From B18-G4 sp003648575 (lineage in GTDB: Bacteria; Bacteroidota; Bacteroidia; Bacteroidales; B18-G4): 9,422 nucleotides of DNA. The position numbers and the translations under genes are program-made. Each line of letters starts with the position of its first letter. The first letter of the stretch is position 1. Below the pieces are notes generated by a model. That model ran no database searches and had not been told where the DNA came from. It was given only the letters and a program-made list of their open reading frames with translations. Shown here piece by piece: positions 1 through 5,716 of this stretch. Where the stretch lies: positions 1 to 9,422 of the forward strand of contig JAOZTN010000101.1 of assembly GCA_029942245.1 (NCBI GenBank), read 5' to 3'.

Positions 1-541
1 CCCAGCATTTATGGTTTAAAACAATATCACAACCAGAAGTTAAGTAGGATTCTGTCACACTAATTGCACCAGGATTAAAAGTAACAAGGCCTGTATTAAG
101 TTGATCCCAAACTACCAAAGACTGAAGAGTTGCTGAGGTAATATCACATCTAATTGTATAGGCGTGAAACATCGTATTCAAAGGCAAATGTGGAGGCGCA
201 GCAGATAAAGTCGTGGTGAGAGCAATCTTTCCTAGATTAATATTGATTAAATTAGTGTATCTGCCTTGTAAATAAGTCGGATTCTCATAAACAAGAGCAG
301 GATTACTCAAGGCACCGGTGTTTAAACCAAACCACCATGAACTGTTCCCAAGTGCTGCTATTCCAGGAGCAAAGAAATTATACCAACCTGCATCATCGTT
401 AGTACGTTCAAAGTATACATCAAAATAAAATTGAGATCCACTAATGCGAGGATTCTCAATTGTAACAAAAGCTGTTGGCTGAGTATAACCCTGAACAGCT
501 ATACTTCCTATAAGTACCAATAGAATAAAAAACTTTTTCAT
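1..541 (-). CDS. Secreted surface protein, N-terminal 180 residues (3' end outside window)
   Basis: An uninterrupted minus-strand frame runs from an ATG at 541 to the left edge without a stop, giving 180 residues. It opens with a signal peptide (MKKFFILLVLIGSIAVQGYT, then QPTAF), so the product is exported. The mature part begins VTIENPRISG and FYFDVYFERTND, then a WWFGLNTGAL segment. From memory, this resembles the N-terminal beta-sandwich of Bacteroidota surface proteins, where cohesin-like domains are sometimes annotated. I could not confirm a domain hit. The C-terminus, where a dockerin-like or type IX sorting tail might lie, is outside the window. The start lies 34 bp downstream of the stop of the dockerin-tailed gene on the same strand, so the two are probably co-transcribed. 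The reading frame is very likely real. The molecular function is unknown. Confidence 0.85.
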   Translation of the reverse strand, partial: MKKFFILLVLIGSIAVQGYTQPTAFVTIENPRISGSQFYFDVYFERTNDDAGWYNFFAPGIAALGNSSWWFGLNTGALSNPALVYENPTYLQGRYTNLININLGKIALTTTLSAAPPHLPLNTMFHAYTIRCDITSATLQSLVVWDQLNTGLVTFNPGAISVTESYLTSGCDIVLNHKCW

Positions 542-575
542 TTTAATTTCTTTTTAGTTCGTTTAACATACCGGA

Positions 576-1505
576 CTATTCAGGAACCTGTTGGGCTTCA
601 TTAATATTATCATCAACAAACTGCTTATCCGCATATGTAACTACACCGGAAAAGTTCGTATCCCCTAATTGATACCCTCCTACATTAAGGTCATCATCAA
701 TTGGTTGTTTATCAGCATATGTGATTACACCTGATAAATTAGTTTCACCGGCAAATAAGGCATAAACAACTGGACTTGTGTCTGCCTGAAACATGGCGTT
801 TGTTCCATATGCATTTGCCATGGCAGAGCTAAAATCAAAAGTATAGTTACCAAAAGTTTCGGAAGGCGCGGAAGCTGTCATCACAGCAAGATGATTTCTA
901 TGAATTATTACAAAGTATGCATTATTTGTAATGATAGTCCTAAATGGAAGTGGACTTACACCATCAAGACCAACAATAGATCCGTCATTCATAAGGAATC
1001 CTGCAACCGTATCTCCTGCAACCGTAGCAGTGGCTGCAGAAGTTGCATCACGAACTTCAACAAGAATCCAGTCAACGATATTTGCCGACGGAATTGATCC
1101 TACAAACTCTGTCCCTTGATAACCTATATGGGCATATGCGGCAGCTGCAGTTAGCGGGATATTAGGATTAAGTACGGTTGTCATTTCATCTGTCCCGCTA
1201 TTGTATGCACCCTGAACAACCACACCAAGGCCTGCTAATATCCTAAACTCTACCCCTGTGGCATTGCCTTCATCGTCAACATCATCGCCAAAGAAGGTAT
1301 TGGAGCCTGCGATTACAGGATCAAGGACGTACCAACCTGTGCCATGATAAAGGCCACCGCTGATATCAGCTTCTGTAGCACCACCCGGAATATCGGCAGT
1401 CACATAGGTGGCTGTCATATCATAAGTGTAAGAACTGATATTAACATTTTCGATGGTCCAATAGCGTTCCAGGTAATTTGTTAAGCTTGTATTATTGGGT
1501 TCTTT
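576..1505 (-). CDS. Large surface protein, C-terminal fragment with dockerin-like tail (5' side lost in gap)
   Basis: This is the last 309 residues of a minus-strand gene whose upstream part is hidden by a run of N; the stop is TAG at 576-578. Around the middle it contains DWILVEVRDATSA, then GFLMNDGSIVGLDG, then NAYFVIIHRNHLAVMTA. I recognise this block from large Bacteroidota secreted proteins, often annotated as hemagglutinin- or adhesin-like. The C-terminus has two near-identical calcium-loop repeats (GETNLSGVITYAD and GDTNFSGVVTYAD) that fit the dockerin type I / EF-hand pattern D-x-N-x-[DS]-G-x-[IV]-x-x-x-D. The protein ends seven residues after the second repeat. I see no type IX sorting domain. 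It is most likely the same gene as the N-terminal fragment at 1606-2010, but the join cannot be seen. Catalytic activity is unknown; a structural or adhesive surface role is inferred. Confidence 0.82.
   Translation of the reverse strand, partial: KEPNNTSLTNYLERYWTIENVNISSYTYDMTATYVTADIPGGATEADISGGLYHGTGWYVLDPVIAGSNTFFGDDVDDEGNATGVEFRILAGLGVVVQGAYNSGTDEMTTVLNPNIPLTAAAAYAHIGYQGTEFVGSIPSANIVDWILVEVRDATSAATATVAGDTVAGFLMNDGSIVGLDGVSPLPFRTIITNNAYFVIIHRNHLAVMTASAPSETFGNYTFDFSSAMANAYGTNAMFQADTSPVVYALFAGETNLSGVITYADKQPIDDDLNVGGYQLGDTNFSGVVTYADKQFVDDNINEAQQVPE
600..749 (-). repeat. Duplicated dockerin-like calcium-loop repeat
   Basis: Two 22-codon units lie at 684-749 and 600-665, separated by six codons (VGGYQL). 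Both read G-[DE]-T-N-x-S-G-V-[IV]-T-Y-A-D-K-Q and then a D-D-x-[IL]-N tail. The loop positions 1, 3, 5 and 12 are D/E, N, S and D, as in dockerin F-hand/EF-hand loops, and G follows at position 6. Dockerin modules classically have exactly two such loops. Binding to a cohesin is not shown by the sequence. Confidence 0.75.
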
Positions 1506-1605
1506 NNNNNNNNNNNNNNNNNNNNNNNNNNNNNNNNNNNNNNNNNNNNNNNNNNNNNNNNNNNNNNNNNNNNNNNNNNNNNNNNNNNNNNNNNNNNNNN
1601 NNNNN
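1506..1605. other. Assembly gap, 100 N
   Basis: Exactly 100 unspecified bases, the usual placeholder for a scaffold gap of unknown length. Coding sequence reads into it from both sides on the minus strand. With the placeholder length the two halves are out of frame by one base, which says nothing about the real gene because the true gap length is unknown. A repetitive beta-strand region is a likely cause of the assembly break. Confidence 0.97.
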
Positions 1606-2010
1606 GTCGATATCCAATACCCCATCGGTAAGTGTAAGGGTACCGTCAACCTCTGCTCCTACTCCAAGGTCAAAGCCAGCGCTGTTATCCAGTTCGAGAT
1701 CTTCGAATTCCGAAACAGTCGTGCCGCCTATGGTCTGAAGAGCAGTGCCATTAAAAACAACTGAACCATCTCCCAGATCAGCTGTACCATTGTTAGTAAA
1801 ATCACCGGCTACCTCAACTGTACCGCTGTTTGATACTGTTCCACCTGTCTCGATAGTTACATCGGAGCTAACTACAACGTTAGACCCAGCAGTAACTTTC
1901 ATGGTGGAACCGTTTTTGATTACAATATCGGCAAAAGCTGAGCCGCTACTGAATGCAAGAAGCGCGATCATGATCGTCAGGCTTCCGGCAAGGTGTGTAA
2001 GCTTTTTCAT
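1606..2010 (-). CDS. Large surface protein, N-terminal fragment (signal peptide plus beta-strand repeats)
   Basis: 135 codons run from ATG at 2010 into the assembly gap. A signal peptide is clear: MKKLTH, hydrophobic LAGSLTIMIALLAF, then SSGSAFA before DIVIKNG. The mature part is rich in G, T, N, V and D with short repeated strands (GSTMKVTAGSNVVV, GGTVSNSGTVEVAGDFTNNGT, EVDGTLTLTDGVLDID). This is typical of the N-terminal beta-solenoid or plug-like region of Bacteroidota exported proteins. I prefer the ATG at 2010 over the in-frame ATG at 2070 because the signal peptide starts there and because a TATCTTTG promoter box at 2068-2075 overlaps the upstream ATG. It probably continues into the fragment at 576-1505 as one gene of at least 444 residues plus whatever is missing. 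Confidence 0.85.
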
Positions 2011-2067
2011 ATCGTGTATTAATTTTCCGTGTCGTAATTTATAATTATTCTTTATTAGATTGCTCTG

Positions 2068-2075
2068 CAAAGATA
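2068..2075 (-). promoter_or_regulatory. Bacteroidota-type -7 box for the surface-protein gene
   Basis: The minus strand reads TATCTTTG followed by CAG, a perfect TAnnTTTG -7 element. It lies 57 bp upstream of the ATG at 2010, giving a leader of about 50 nt. No TTTG -33 box is found at the expected 19-21 bp spacing, so only half of the consensus is present. Confidence 0.55.
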
Positions 2076-2593
2076 CCGAAATATAATAAAATCTGATATT
2101 AGATCATATTATATAACAAAAAATTGACGATTCATTGTCTCCCTCCTGCGACCGACAGTTTTATCTTACACTAATTATTCTCAAGACTTCAGGAGATGTA
2201 TCAATCTCATTATCATGCGTGTAAAAAATAACGCAAGAACTAATCCTCCCTTTTTGAATCGTCTTTAGTATCAACATATGAATGAACGATTTTGTTCGCA
2301 CTCACTTATCAGAACTTCTCTATACAAAATTAACACATTATAATCCTGTACGATAAGTAATTATACGTAATCTTAGGCTACAAGTTTCCTGCAAATAATA
2401 GGCTTGCAGGCATGTGCCATACATTCGTATTCCAATAAGTTGCCAGAGATAAAGAATTGGGTTTTCGTAAAATCAAGTCAAAGATACGATATCAAAGGAG
2501 AATAACAAAAAATATCCACATGTTTCCGTGGTGCCTGAGTACAAGTACCTGGATATACATAGATAACTACACTGATTACCAGATCAATAAAAG
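2076..2593. other. Gene-poor AT-rich intergenic stretch
   Basis: About 520 bp lie between the start region of the surface-protein gene and the end of the sigma operon. I find no recognisable protein. Minus-strand frames are short: a 28-codon ATG frame at 2338-2424 and one of about 38 codons near 2161-2280, neither resembling a known family. The stretch holds a consensus minus-strand promoter (2479-2509) and a 7-bp inverted repeat, CCTGCAA/TTGCAGG, at 2388-2394 and 2404-2410. It could be the template of a small RNA or a long leader. Confidence 0.6.
2479..2509 (-). promoter_or_regulatory. Consensus Bacteroidota promoter (-33 and -7) facing the intergenic stretch
   Basis: On the minus strand TTTG (2506-2509) is followed after exactly 19 bp by TATCTTTG (2479-2486). 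This matches the published Bacteroides TTTG-N19-21-TAnnTTTG arrangement in full and is the best promoter match I found in the window. The predicted start is near 2472, about 460 bp upstream of the next gene start at 2010, with a separate -7 box closer to that gene. Confidence 0.6.
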
Positions 2594-2638
2594 AAAAACT
2601 GACAATAACTGCTTAAACAACAATTTTTATCAGTTTTT
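2594..2638 (-). terminator. Candidate terminator of the sigma-factor operon
   Basis: A perfect 9-bp inverted repeat, AAAAACTGA (2594-2602) and TCAGTTTTT (2630-2638), encloses a 27-nt loop. Read on the minus strand, its 3' arm ends in TTTTT followed by CTTTTATT. It lies about 40 bp past the GIN-domain gene stop. A smaller hairpin, TCTCC/GGAGA at 2647-2661, sits between them. The long loop makes this weaker than a classic intrinsic terminator. Confidence 0.4.
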
Positions 2639-2675
2639 CAGTAGAATCTCCGTACTGGAGACCTTGCAGTAAATA

Positions 2676-3401
2676 TCAATACGATTTCAGGCTTCCGGCA
2701 CCTGAAATATCGCTACTCACATGTGGGTTTCCTTTATACCTTACGGAGGCAGCACCTGAAATACTCACTTCAAGGTTTTCGCTAACATAGATCCTTGCAT
2801 CAGCTGCACCGCTCACATCCAGCTCACAGTTTGCAATCTCGAACTCAAGTGCATCAATCTCACTGGCACCTGACAGGTCAAAATTCGCTGTCTTTGCTGT
2901 ACCTGAAAGATTGATCTCGCTGGCTCCACTAAAATCGGCCTTCAGAACATCTGTATTCATATGAAGATCGATCTCGGAAGCTCCACTCCCATCGAAGTAA
3001 AGCTCAGTAAATTCCAGCACCTCTTCACTGCTGACACTCACGGCTCCACTAATGTCTATCATCTCCAATTCTTCAAATGTGAGATAAACATTCAATTTAG
3101 TAGCTTTTTGGATATTGCCTTCTGTATAGATCCTCAGCTTATCGCCTTTTATCTCGGTCTTGATGAGTTCCATAAGGTTCTGATCAGCTTCGAGCGTCAG
3201 GGCTTCTGATTTCCCCTGGTACAGGTATACATTGAAGGCACCACTTACTTCCAGGCTGGTAAAACCTGATACTTTACGATCCTCTTTGACTACATTGCCG
3301 TCGCCTTTTTCTCCGATGATTTCCATGCAACTGCCCATGAGACCTGTACTGGCCAACAGCAGTAGTGAGAAGATGATCAAAAATGTTCTTGTTGTTTTCA
3401 T
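2676..3401 (-). CDS. GIN-domain (DUF2807) envelope protein, probable lipoprotein
   Basis: 241 residues, the last gene of the four-gene operon. The N-terminus is an export signal (MKTTRTFLIIFSLLLLASTGLMGSC). The cysteine after LMGS could be a lipidation site, although M at -3 is not ideal for a lipobox. The mature protein begins DRKVSGFTSLEVSGAFNVYLYQG and contains repeated turns of the type ISGAVSV, GSGASEIDL, FSGASEINL, LSGASEIDAL, VSGAADARI, ISGAASVRY and ISGAGSLKSY. This SGA-repeat beta-helix is the signature of the putative auto-transporter adhesin head GIN domain. The biochemical role of the family is not established. It starts 21 bp after the stop of the DUF4097-like gene. The placement with a sigma factor and exported beta-repeat protein suggests an envelope-response function (inference). 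Confidence 0.9.
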   Translation of the reverse strand: MKTTRTFLIIFSLLLLASTGLMGSCMEIIGEKGDGNVVKEDRKVSGFTSLEVSGAFNVYLYQGKSEALTLEADQNLMELIKTEIKGDKLRIYTEGNIQKATKLNVYLTFEELEMIDISGAVSVSSEEVLEFTELYFDGSGASEIDLHMNTDVLKADFSGASEINLSGTAKTANFDLSGASEIDALEFEIANCELDVSGAADARIYVSENLEVSISGAASVRYKGNPHVSSDISGAGSLKSY

Positions 3402-3422
3402 ACGTATAATTTTGAATTATGA

Positions 3423-4469
3423 TTAATCAATATCCACGTTCGCATTTTTAACGGATACGTTTACTTTAGCGGTTGAGCTTTTGTCATCTCCGATAAATGC
3501 TTCTATTTCGTGTTTAAAATCTTTTTCTATCTCCTTGATGACGCTTGCATTCCCTTCAGGATAGTCGATATCACCAAAGCTGGCATGTGCTTCCAGCTTG
3601 TAGCTGGCCGATTTGCTTATCCCAAGGTCAACACTCCCAAATTCGCTGGTAATATCGATTAAAGAAAAGCCACCGGATACACGTAATACCTCAACACCGC
3701 CATAGCTGGAATTCAAGCTTAGTTTATCGAATACTTCCCCAATCTCGATGTCAGAAAAACCGGCTTTAATATTCATATCATCTCCGCTACCTATCTCCAC
3801 GCCATCATACTGAGAGTCAAGGACAAGCTCTGATACTTCTGCTATTTCTATGCTATTAAACCTTGAATAAAGATCGAGGTAACCGGCTTTGGCCAACTCC
3901 AGGTTGCTATATTCAATATGCATTTCTGATGCTTTCACAGCACCGATCTCGGCATTTCCAAATTTAACGGTTACGGAGTTATCCTTTCCGGTAAGCCCGT
4001 CCAGTTCAAGGTTGCCGTAGTCTACACGGATCTTTGCAGGGCCAGAAAGTTCTCCGACATATGCATTGCCGAATTCATTCTTCAGGTCTAGCATACAGCC
4101 GGCAGGCATCTTCACTTCATATTCGATGCTCATCTCGCAATTCCTGCAGTTCAGATTCCCGGTGAAAACGGTTATTGCCTTCACCAGATCATTGCTCCCT
4201 GAGATCTTTGCATTGATCTTATCCAGGATTTTCTGAGACTCCTTTTCATTCTTAGCATCGACACTGATCTCCACATCGATCACGACCTGGTTCTTATCCC
4301 ATGTCTGAATGTACACCTGCCCATACTTGTTATCAATCTGCACCCTGGCATCTGAGTTCACATCGTAGGTTTCGTGATAGCTTTTTTTAAGTTCCTGAGC
4401 TGTAAGGTCTGCTGTGATAAACAGCAGCATCAGGGTGATCATGGTTGAAATTCGTGTAAAACTTTTCAT
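3423..4469 (-). CDS. Exported DUF4097-like beta-strand repeat protein
   Basis: 348 residues from the ATG at 4469. I chose this start over the in-frame ATG at 4499 because it places a normal signal peptide at the N-terminus (MKSFTRISTM, ITLMLLFITADLTAQ, then ELKKSYHETY) and avoids overlap with the preceding gene. The first part has DARVQIDNKYGQVYIQTWDK, typical of these proteins. The body consists of repeated strand pairs of the form [YF]-[GSND]-x-[VIL]-[ED]-[ILV]: YGNLELDGL, FGNAEIGAV, YSNLELAKA, FNSIEIAEV, YDGVEIGSG, FSDIEIGEV, YGGVEVLRV, FGSVDLGI and FGDIDY. The repeats predict a right-handed beta-helix. A CRNC pair lies before the repeats. The family has no proven enzymatic role. The protein probably lies in the periplasm or at the outer membrane. 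It sits between the anti-sigma-like gene (17 bp upstream) and the GIN gene. Confidence 0.85.
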   Translation of the reverse strand: MKSFTRISTMITLMLLFITADLTAQELKKSYHETYDVNSDARVQIDNKYGQVYIQTWDKNQVVIDVEISVDAKNEKESQKILDKINAKISGSNDLVKAITVFTGNLNCRNCEMSIEYEVKMPAGCMLDLKNEFGNAYVGELSGPAKIRVDYGNLELDGLTGKDNSVTVKFGNAEIGAVKASEMHIEYSNLELAKAGYLDLYSRFNSIEIAEVSELVLDSQYDGVEIGSGDDMNIKAGFSDIEIGEVFDKLSLNSSYGGVEVLRVSGGFSLIDITSEFGSVDLGISKSASYKLEAHASFGDIDYPEGNASVIKEIEKDFKHEIEAFIGDDKSSTAKVNVSVKNANVDID

Positions 4470-4486
4470 TTTTTCCGGTTTTAAGT

Positions 4487-5002
4487 TTAAAGTTGACATA
4501 TTTTGGCAATGATATTATCAAGTATTTTTATTCTTGTTCTATAGTTGTTGACGAGGGCTCCGTAAACTCTGTCATTGGAATCGTCTCTGATCAGTTCTTC
4601 CTGCAATACGCCGGCATCTTTTTCCAGTTCTTCGAGCTGCACTCTGGCCATTTCATCGATCTTTGCAGCTTCCTCATTCGAAGCAGCACAATTGCTGATA
4701 TCGCCCAGCTTCTGATCAGTAAGTCTGTTGTAATGATCGACCACCTGGCTAAGTTCATCACTCATCTGCCCGGCCTGTACTGTAGATGAATTATCGGAAT
4801 ACTGAAATATCAGCAAAGCTGAAATCGTTGCGACAAGAGCGATGGTGGCAGCAATGCGCCATACCGGCCTCCGGTGTTTACGCTCGCTGGTATGCAGCTT
4901 TTCGTCTAGTTTGGAAGCAAATCGCTCGATATGCCCTTCATCCGGCTCATGCACATCATAGTGCTGACGATTTTTCTTAATCTTATCTTCTAATATACTC
5001 AT
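4487..5002 (-). CDS. Single-pass membrane protein, putative anti-sigma factor
   Basis: 171 residues. Residues 1-46 are charged and hydrophilic (EDKIKKNRQHYDVHEPDEGHIERF begins the protein after MSIL, shown here in part). Residues about 47-67 form one transmembrane helix (VWRIAATIALVATISALLIF). The remainder is acidic, helical and probably coiled coil (around 110-140), likely outside the cytoplasm. It starts 5 bp after the sigma-factor stop, the usual position of the cognate anti-sigma factor. I do not see the zinc H-x3-C-x2-C anti-sigma motif, and no named domain is evident, so the anti-sigma role rests on gene order, size and topology. A coiled-coil sensor for envelope state is an alternative. 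Confidence 0.8.
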   Translation of the reverse strand: MSILEDKIKKNRQHYDVHEPDEGHIERFASKLDEKLHTSERKHRRPVWRIAATIALVATISALLIFQYSDNSSTVQAGQMSDELSQVVDHYNRLTDQKLGDISNCAASNEEAAKIDEMARVQLEELEKDAGVLQEELIRDDSNDRVYGALVNNYRTRIKILDNIIAKICQL

Positions 5003-5007
5003 AATAA

Positions 5008-5577
5008 TTAATTTACAAGTTCATCGATCTTTTGTTGTTTTAGCCAATCCCGCAGGCGGTGCTTAGCCCTGGAAAAACGTGTTCGGCTCGCATTATTAGA
5101 GATTTGCATAAATTGCGAAATCTCGTCATGGTCGTATCCTTCCAGCAGGAACAGGCTCATGATCATCCTGTCGTCCTCACCCAGTTGTTCGATCCCTTTT
5201 CTGATTTGATCAGTTTTATAGGACAAAACTTCCAGATAGTTCTCATTTGACTCTTCTGTCATGGGTTCTATCCCTGATTCTTCAAGAGATACGCTCTCCT
5301 TCTGCTTTTTAAGTTGATCTATTGCCCTGTTGATCACAATCCTTTTTAACCATGCTCCAAAACTGGCCTCACCCTTATAGTCCGCAATCTTCTGGAAGCC
5401 TGTCAGGAAGGCTTCCTGCATGACATCCTCTGCCTCGGCACTGTGTTTTACGATCCTGAATGCTGTATTGAACATGGCTTTATAATATAAATTGTAGATC
5501 TGTAGCTGCGACTTACGGTTGTTAACCCGGCAGCCGGCAATCAGGTCTTCATGCATGTTTACGCTTCGCTTCATCAA
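5008..5577 (-). CDS. ECF-family RNA polymerase sigma factor
   Basis: 189 residues with the two-domain layout of extracytoplasmic-function sigma-70 factors. Region 2 spans residues 25-92: IYNLYYKAMFNTAFRIV, then the EDVMQEAF core at 50-57 and FGAWLKRIVINRAID at 73-87 for -10 recognition. Region 4 spans about 124-180: LGEDDRMIMSLFLLEGYDHDE, then the helix-turn-helix ending in NNASRTRFSRAKHRLR for -35 binding. Regions 1 and 3 are absent, as expected. The start is uncertain between codons 1, 2 and 8 (MMKRSVNMHEDL); M8 also matches the common ECF start. It heads the operon and probably controls it, with the following membrane protein as regulator. The neighbouring EamA gene is transcribed divergently. 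Confidence 0.93.
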   Translation of the reverse strand: MMKRSVNMHEDLIAGCRVNNRKSQLQIYNLYYKAMFNTAFRIVKHSAEAEDVMQEAFLTGFQKIADYKGEASFGAWLKRIVINRAIDQLKKQKESVSLEESGIEPMTEESNENYLEVLSYKTDQIRKGIEQLGEDDRMIMSLFLLEGYDHDEISQFMQISNNASRTRFSRAKHRLRDWLKQQKIDELVN

Positions 5578-5593
5578 GGCGTTGTTTAAATTA

Positions 5594-5621
5594 GTGACTG
5601 AGTTTTATTTCAATTGTTACA
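5594..5621 (-). promoter_or_regulatory. Candidate ECF-type autoregulatory promoter
   Basis: On the minus strand TGTAAC (5616-5621) is followed after 16 bp by AGTCAC (5594-5599), upstream of the sigma-factor ATG at 5577. Many ECF promoters have an AAC-containing -35 box and a CGTC-like -10 box, so this could be the self-recognised promoter. No TAnnTTTG housekeeping box is visible here on this strand. The match is short and this is a weak call. Confidence 0.25.
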
Positions 5622-5639
5622 AGATACGAGAAAAAAGCA

Positions 5640-5681
5640 GGTGCCAGATACTAGGTGCTGGGTACTGGGTGCTAGGTTCTG
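5640..5681. repeat. Tandem array of six 7-bp repeats
   Basis: Forty-two bases divide cleanly into six consecutive heptamers of consensus GGTGCTG/GGTACTG (exact unit boundaries at 5640, 5647, 5654, 5661, 5668 and 5675). The positions G1, T3 and C5 T6 are nearly constant, with variation mainly at positions 4 and 7. The array lies in the 139-bp space between the divergent sigma and EamA genes, just upstream of the EamA -7 box. It is not coding in the accepted gene models. Confidence 0.85.
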
Positions 5682-5704
5682 TGTATTCGTGTTTAAGTTT
5701 TACA

Positions 5705-5712
5705 TATTTTTG
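5705..5712 (+). promoter_or_regulatory. -7 box for the EamA/dehydrogenase operon
   Basis: TATTTTTG matches TAnnTTTG. The expected transcription start, about 7 bp downstream, would fall at or inside the chosen GTG start codon, implying an almost leaderless message. Alternatively this box is fortuitous. No good -33 TTTG lies 19-21 bp upstream; the heptamer array ends at that position. Confidence 0.35.
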
Positions 5713-5716
5713 TTTT

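Noticed and set aside
891..1119. Two overlapping short plus-strand frames
   Set aside because: Both are antisense to the dockerin-tailed gene, have no domain or promoter, and overlap each other in different frames.
2338..2424. Minus-strand 28-codon frame downstream of the consensus promoter
   Set aside because: Too short and without family resemblance or codon signal to call as a gene; kept only as part of the small-RNA observation.
2457..2672. Plus-strand 71-codon frame
   Set aside because: The composition is AT-driven (Lys, Asn, Ile, Tyr), it has no recognisable family, and it runs through the hairpins that probably end the sigma operon.
4470..4499. Ten-codon N-terminal extension of the DUF4097-like gene
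   Set aside because: It would overlap the end of the preceding gene and place extra polar residues before the signal peptide; the ATG at 4469 is better.
5640..5681. Heptamer array as a CRISPR array
   Set aside because: Units are directly adjacent with no spacers, far shorter than CRISPR repeats, and no cas gene is present.
5519..5716. Upstream extension of the EamA frame by 66 codons
   Set aside because: The extra part overlaps the sigma-factor gene on the other strand, reads through the heptamer repeat, and has no homology to the transporter N-terminus. The family length fits the GTG at 5717.
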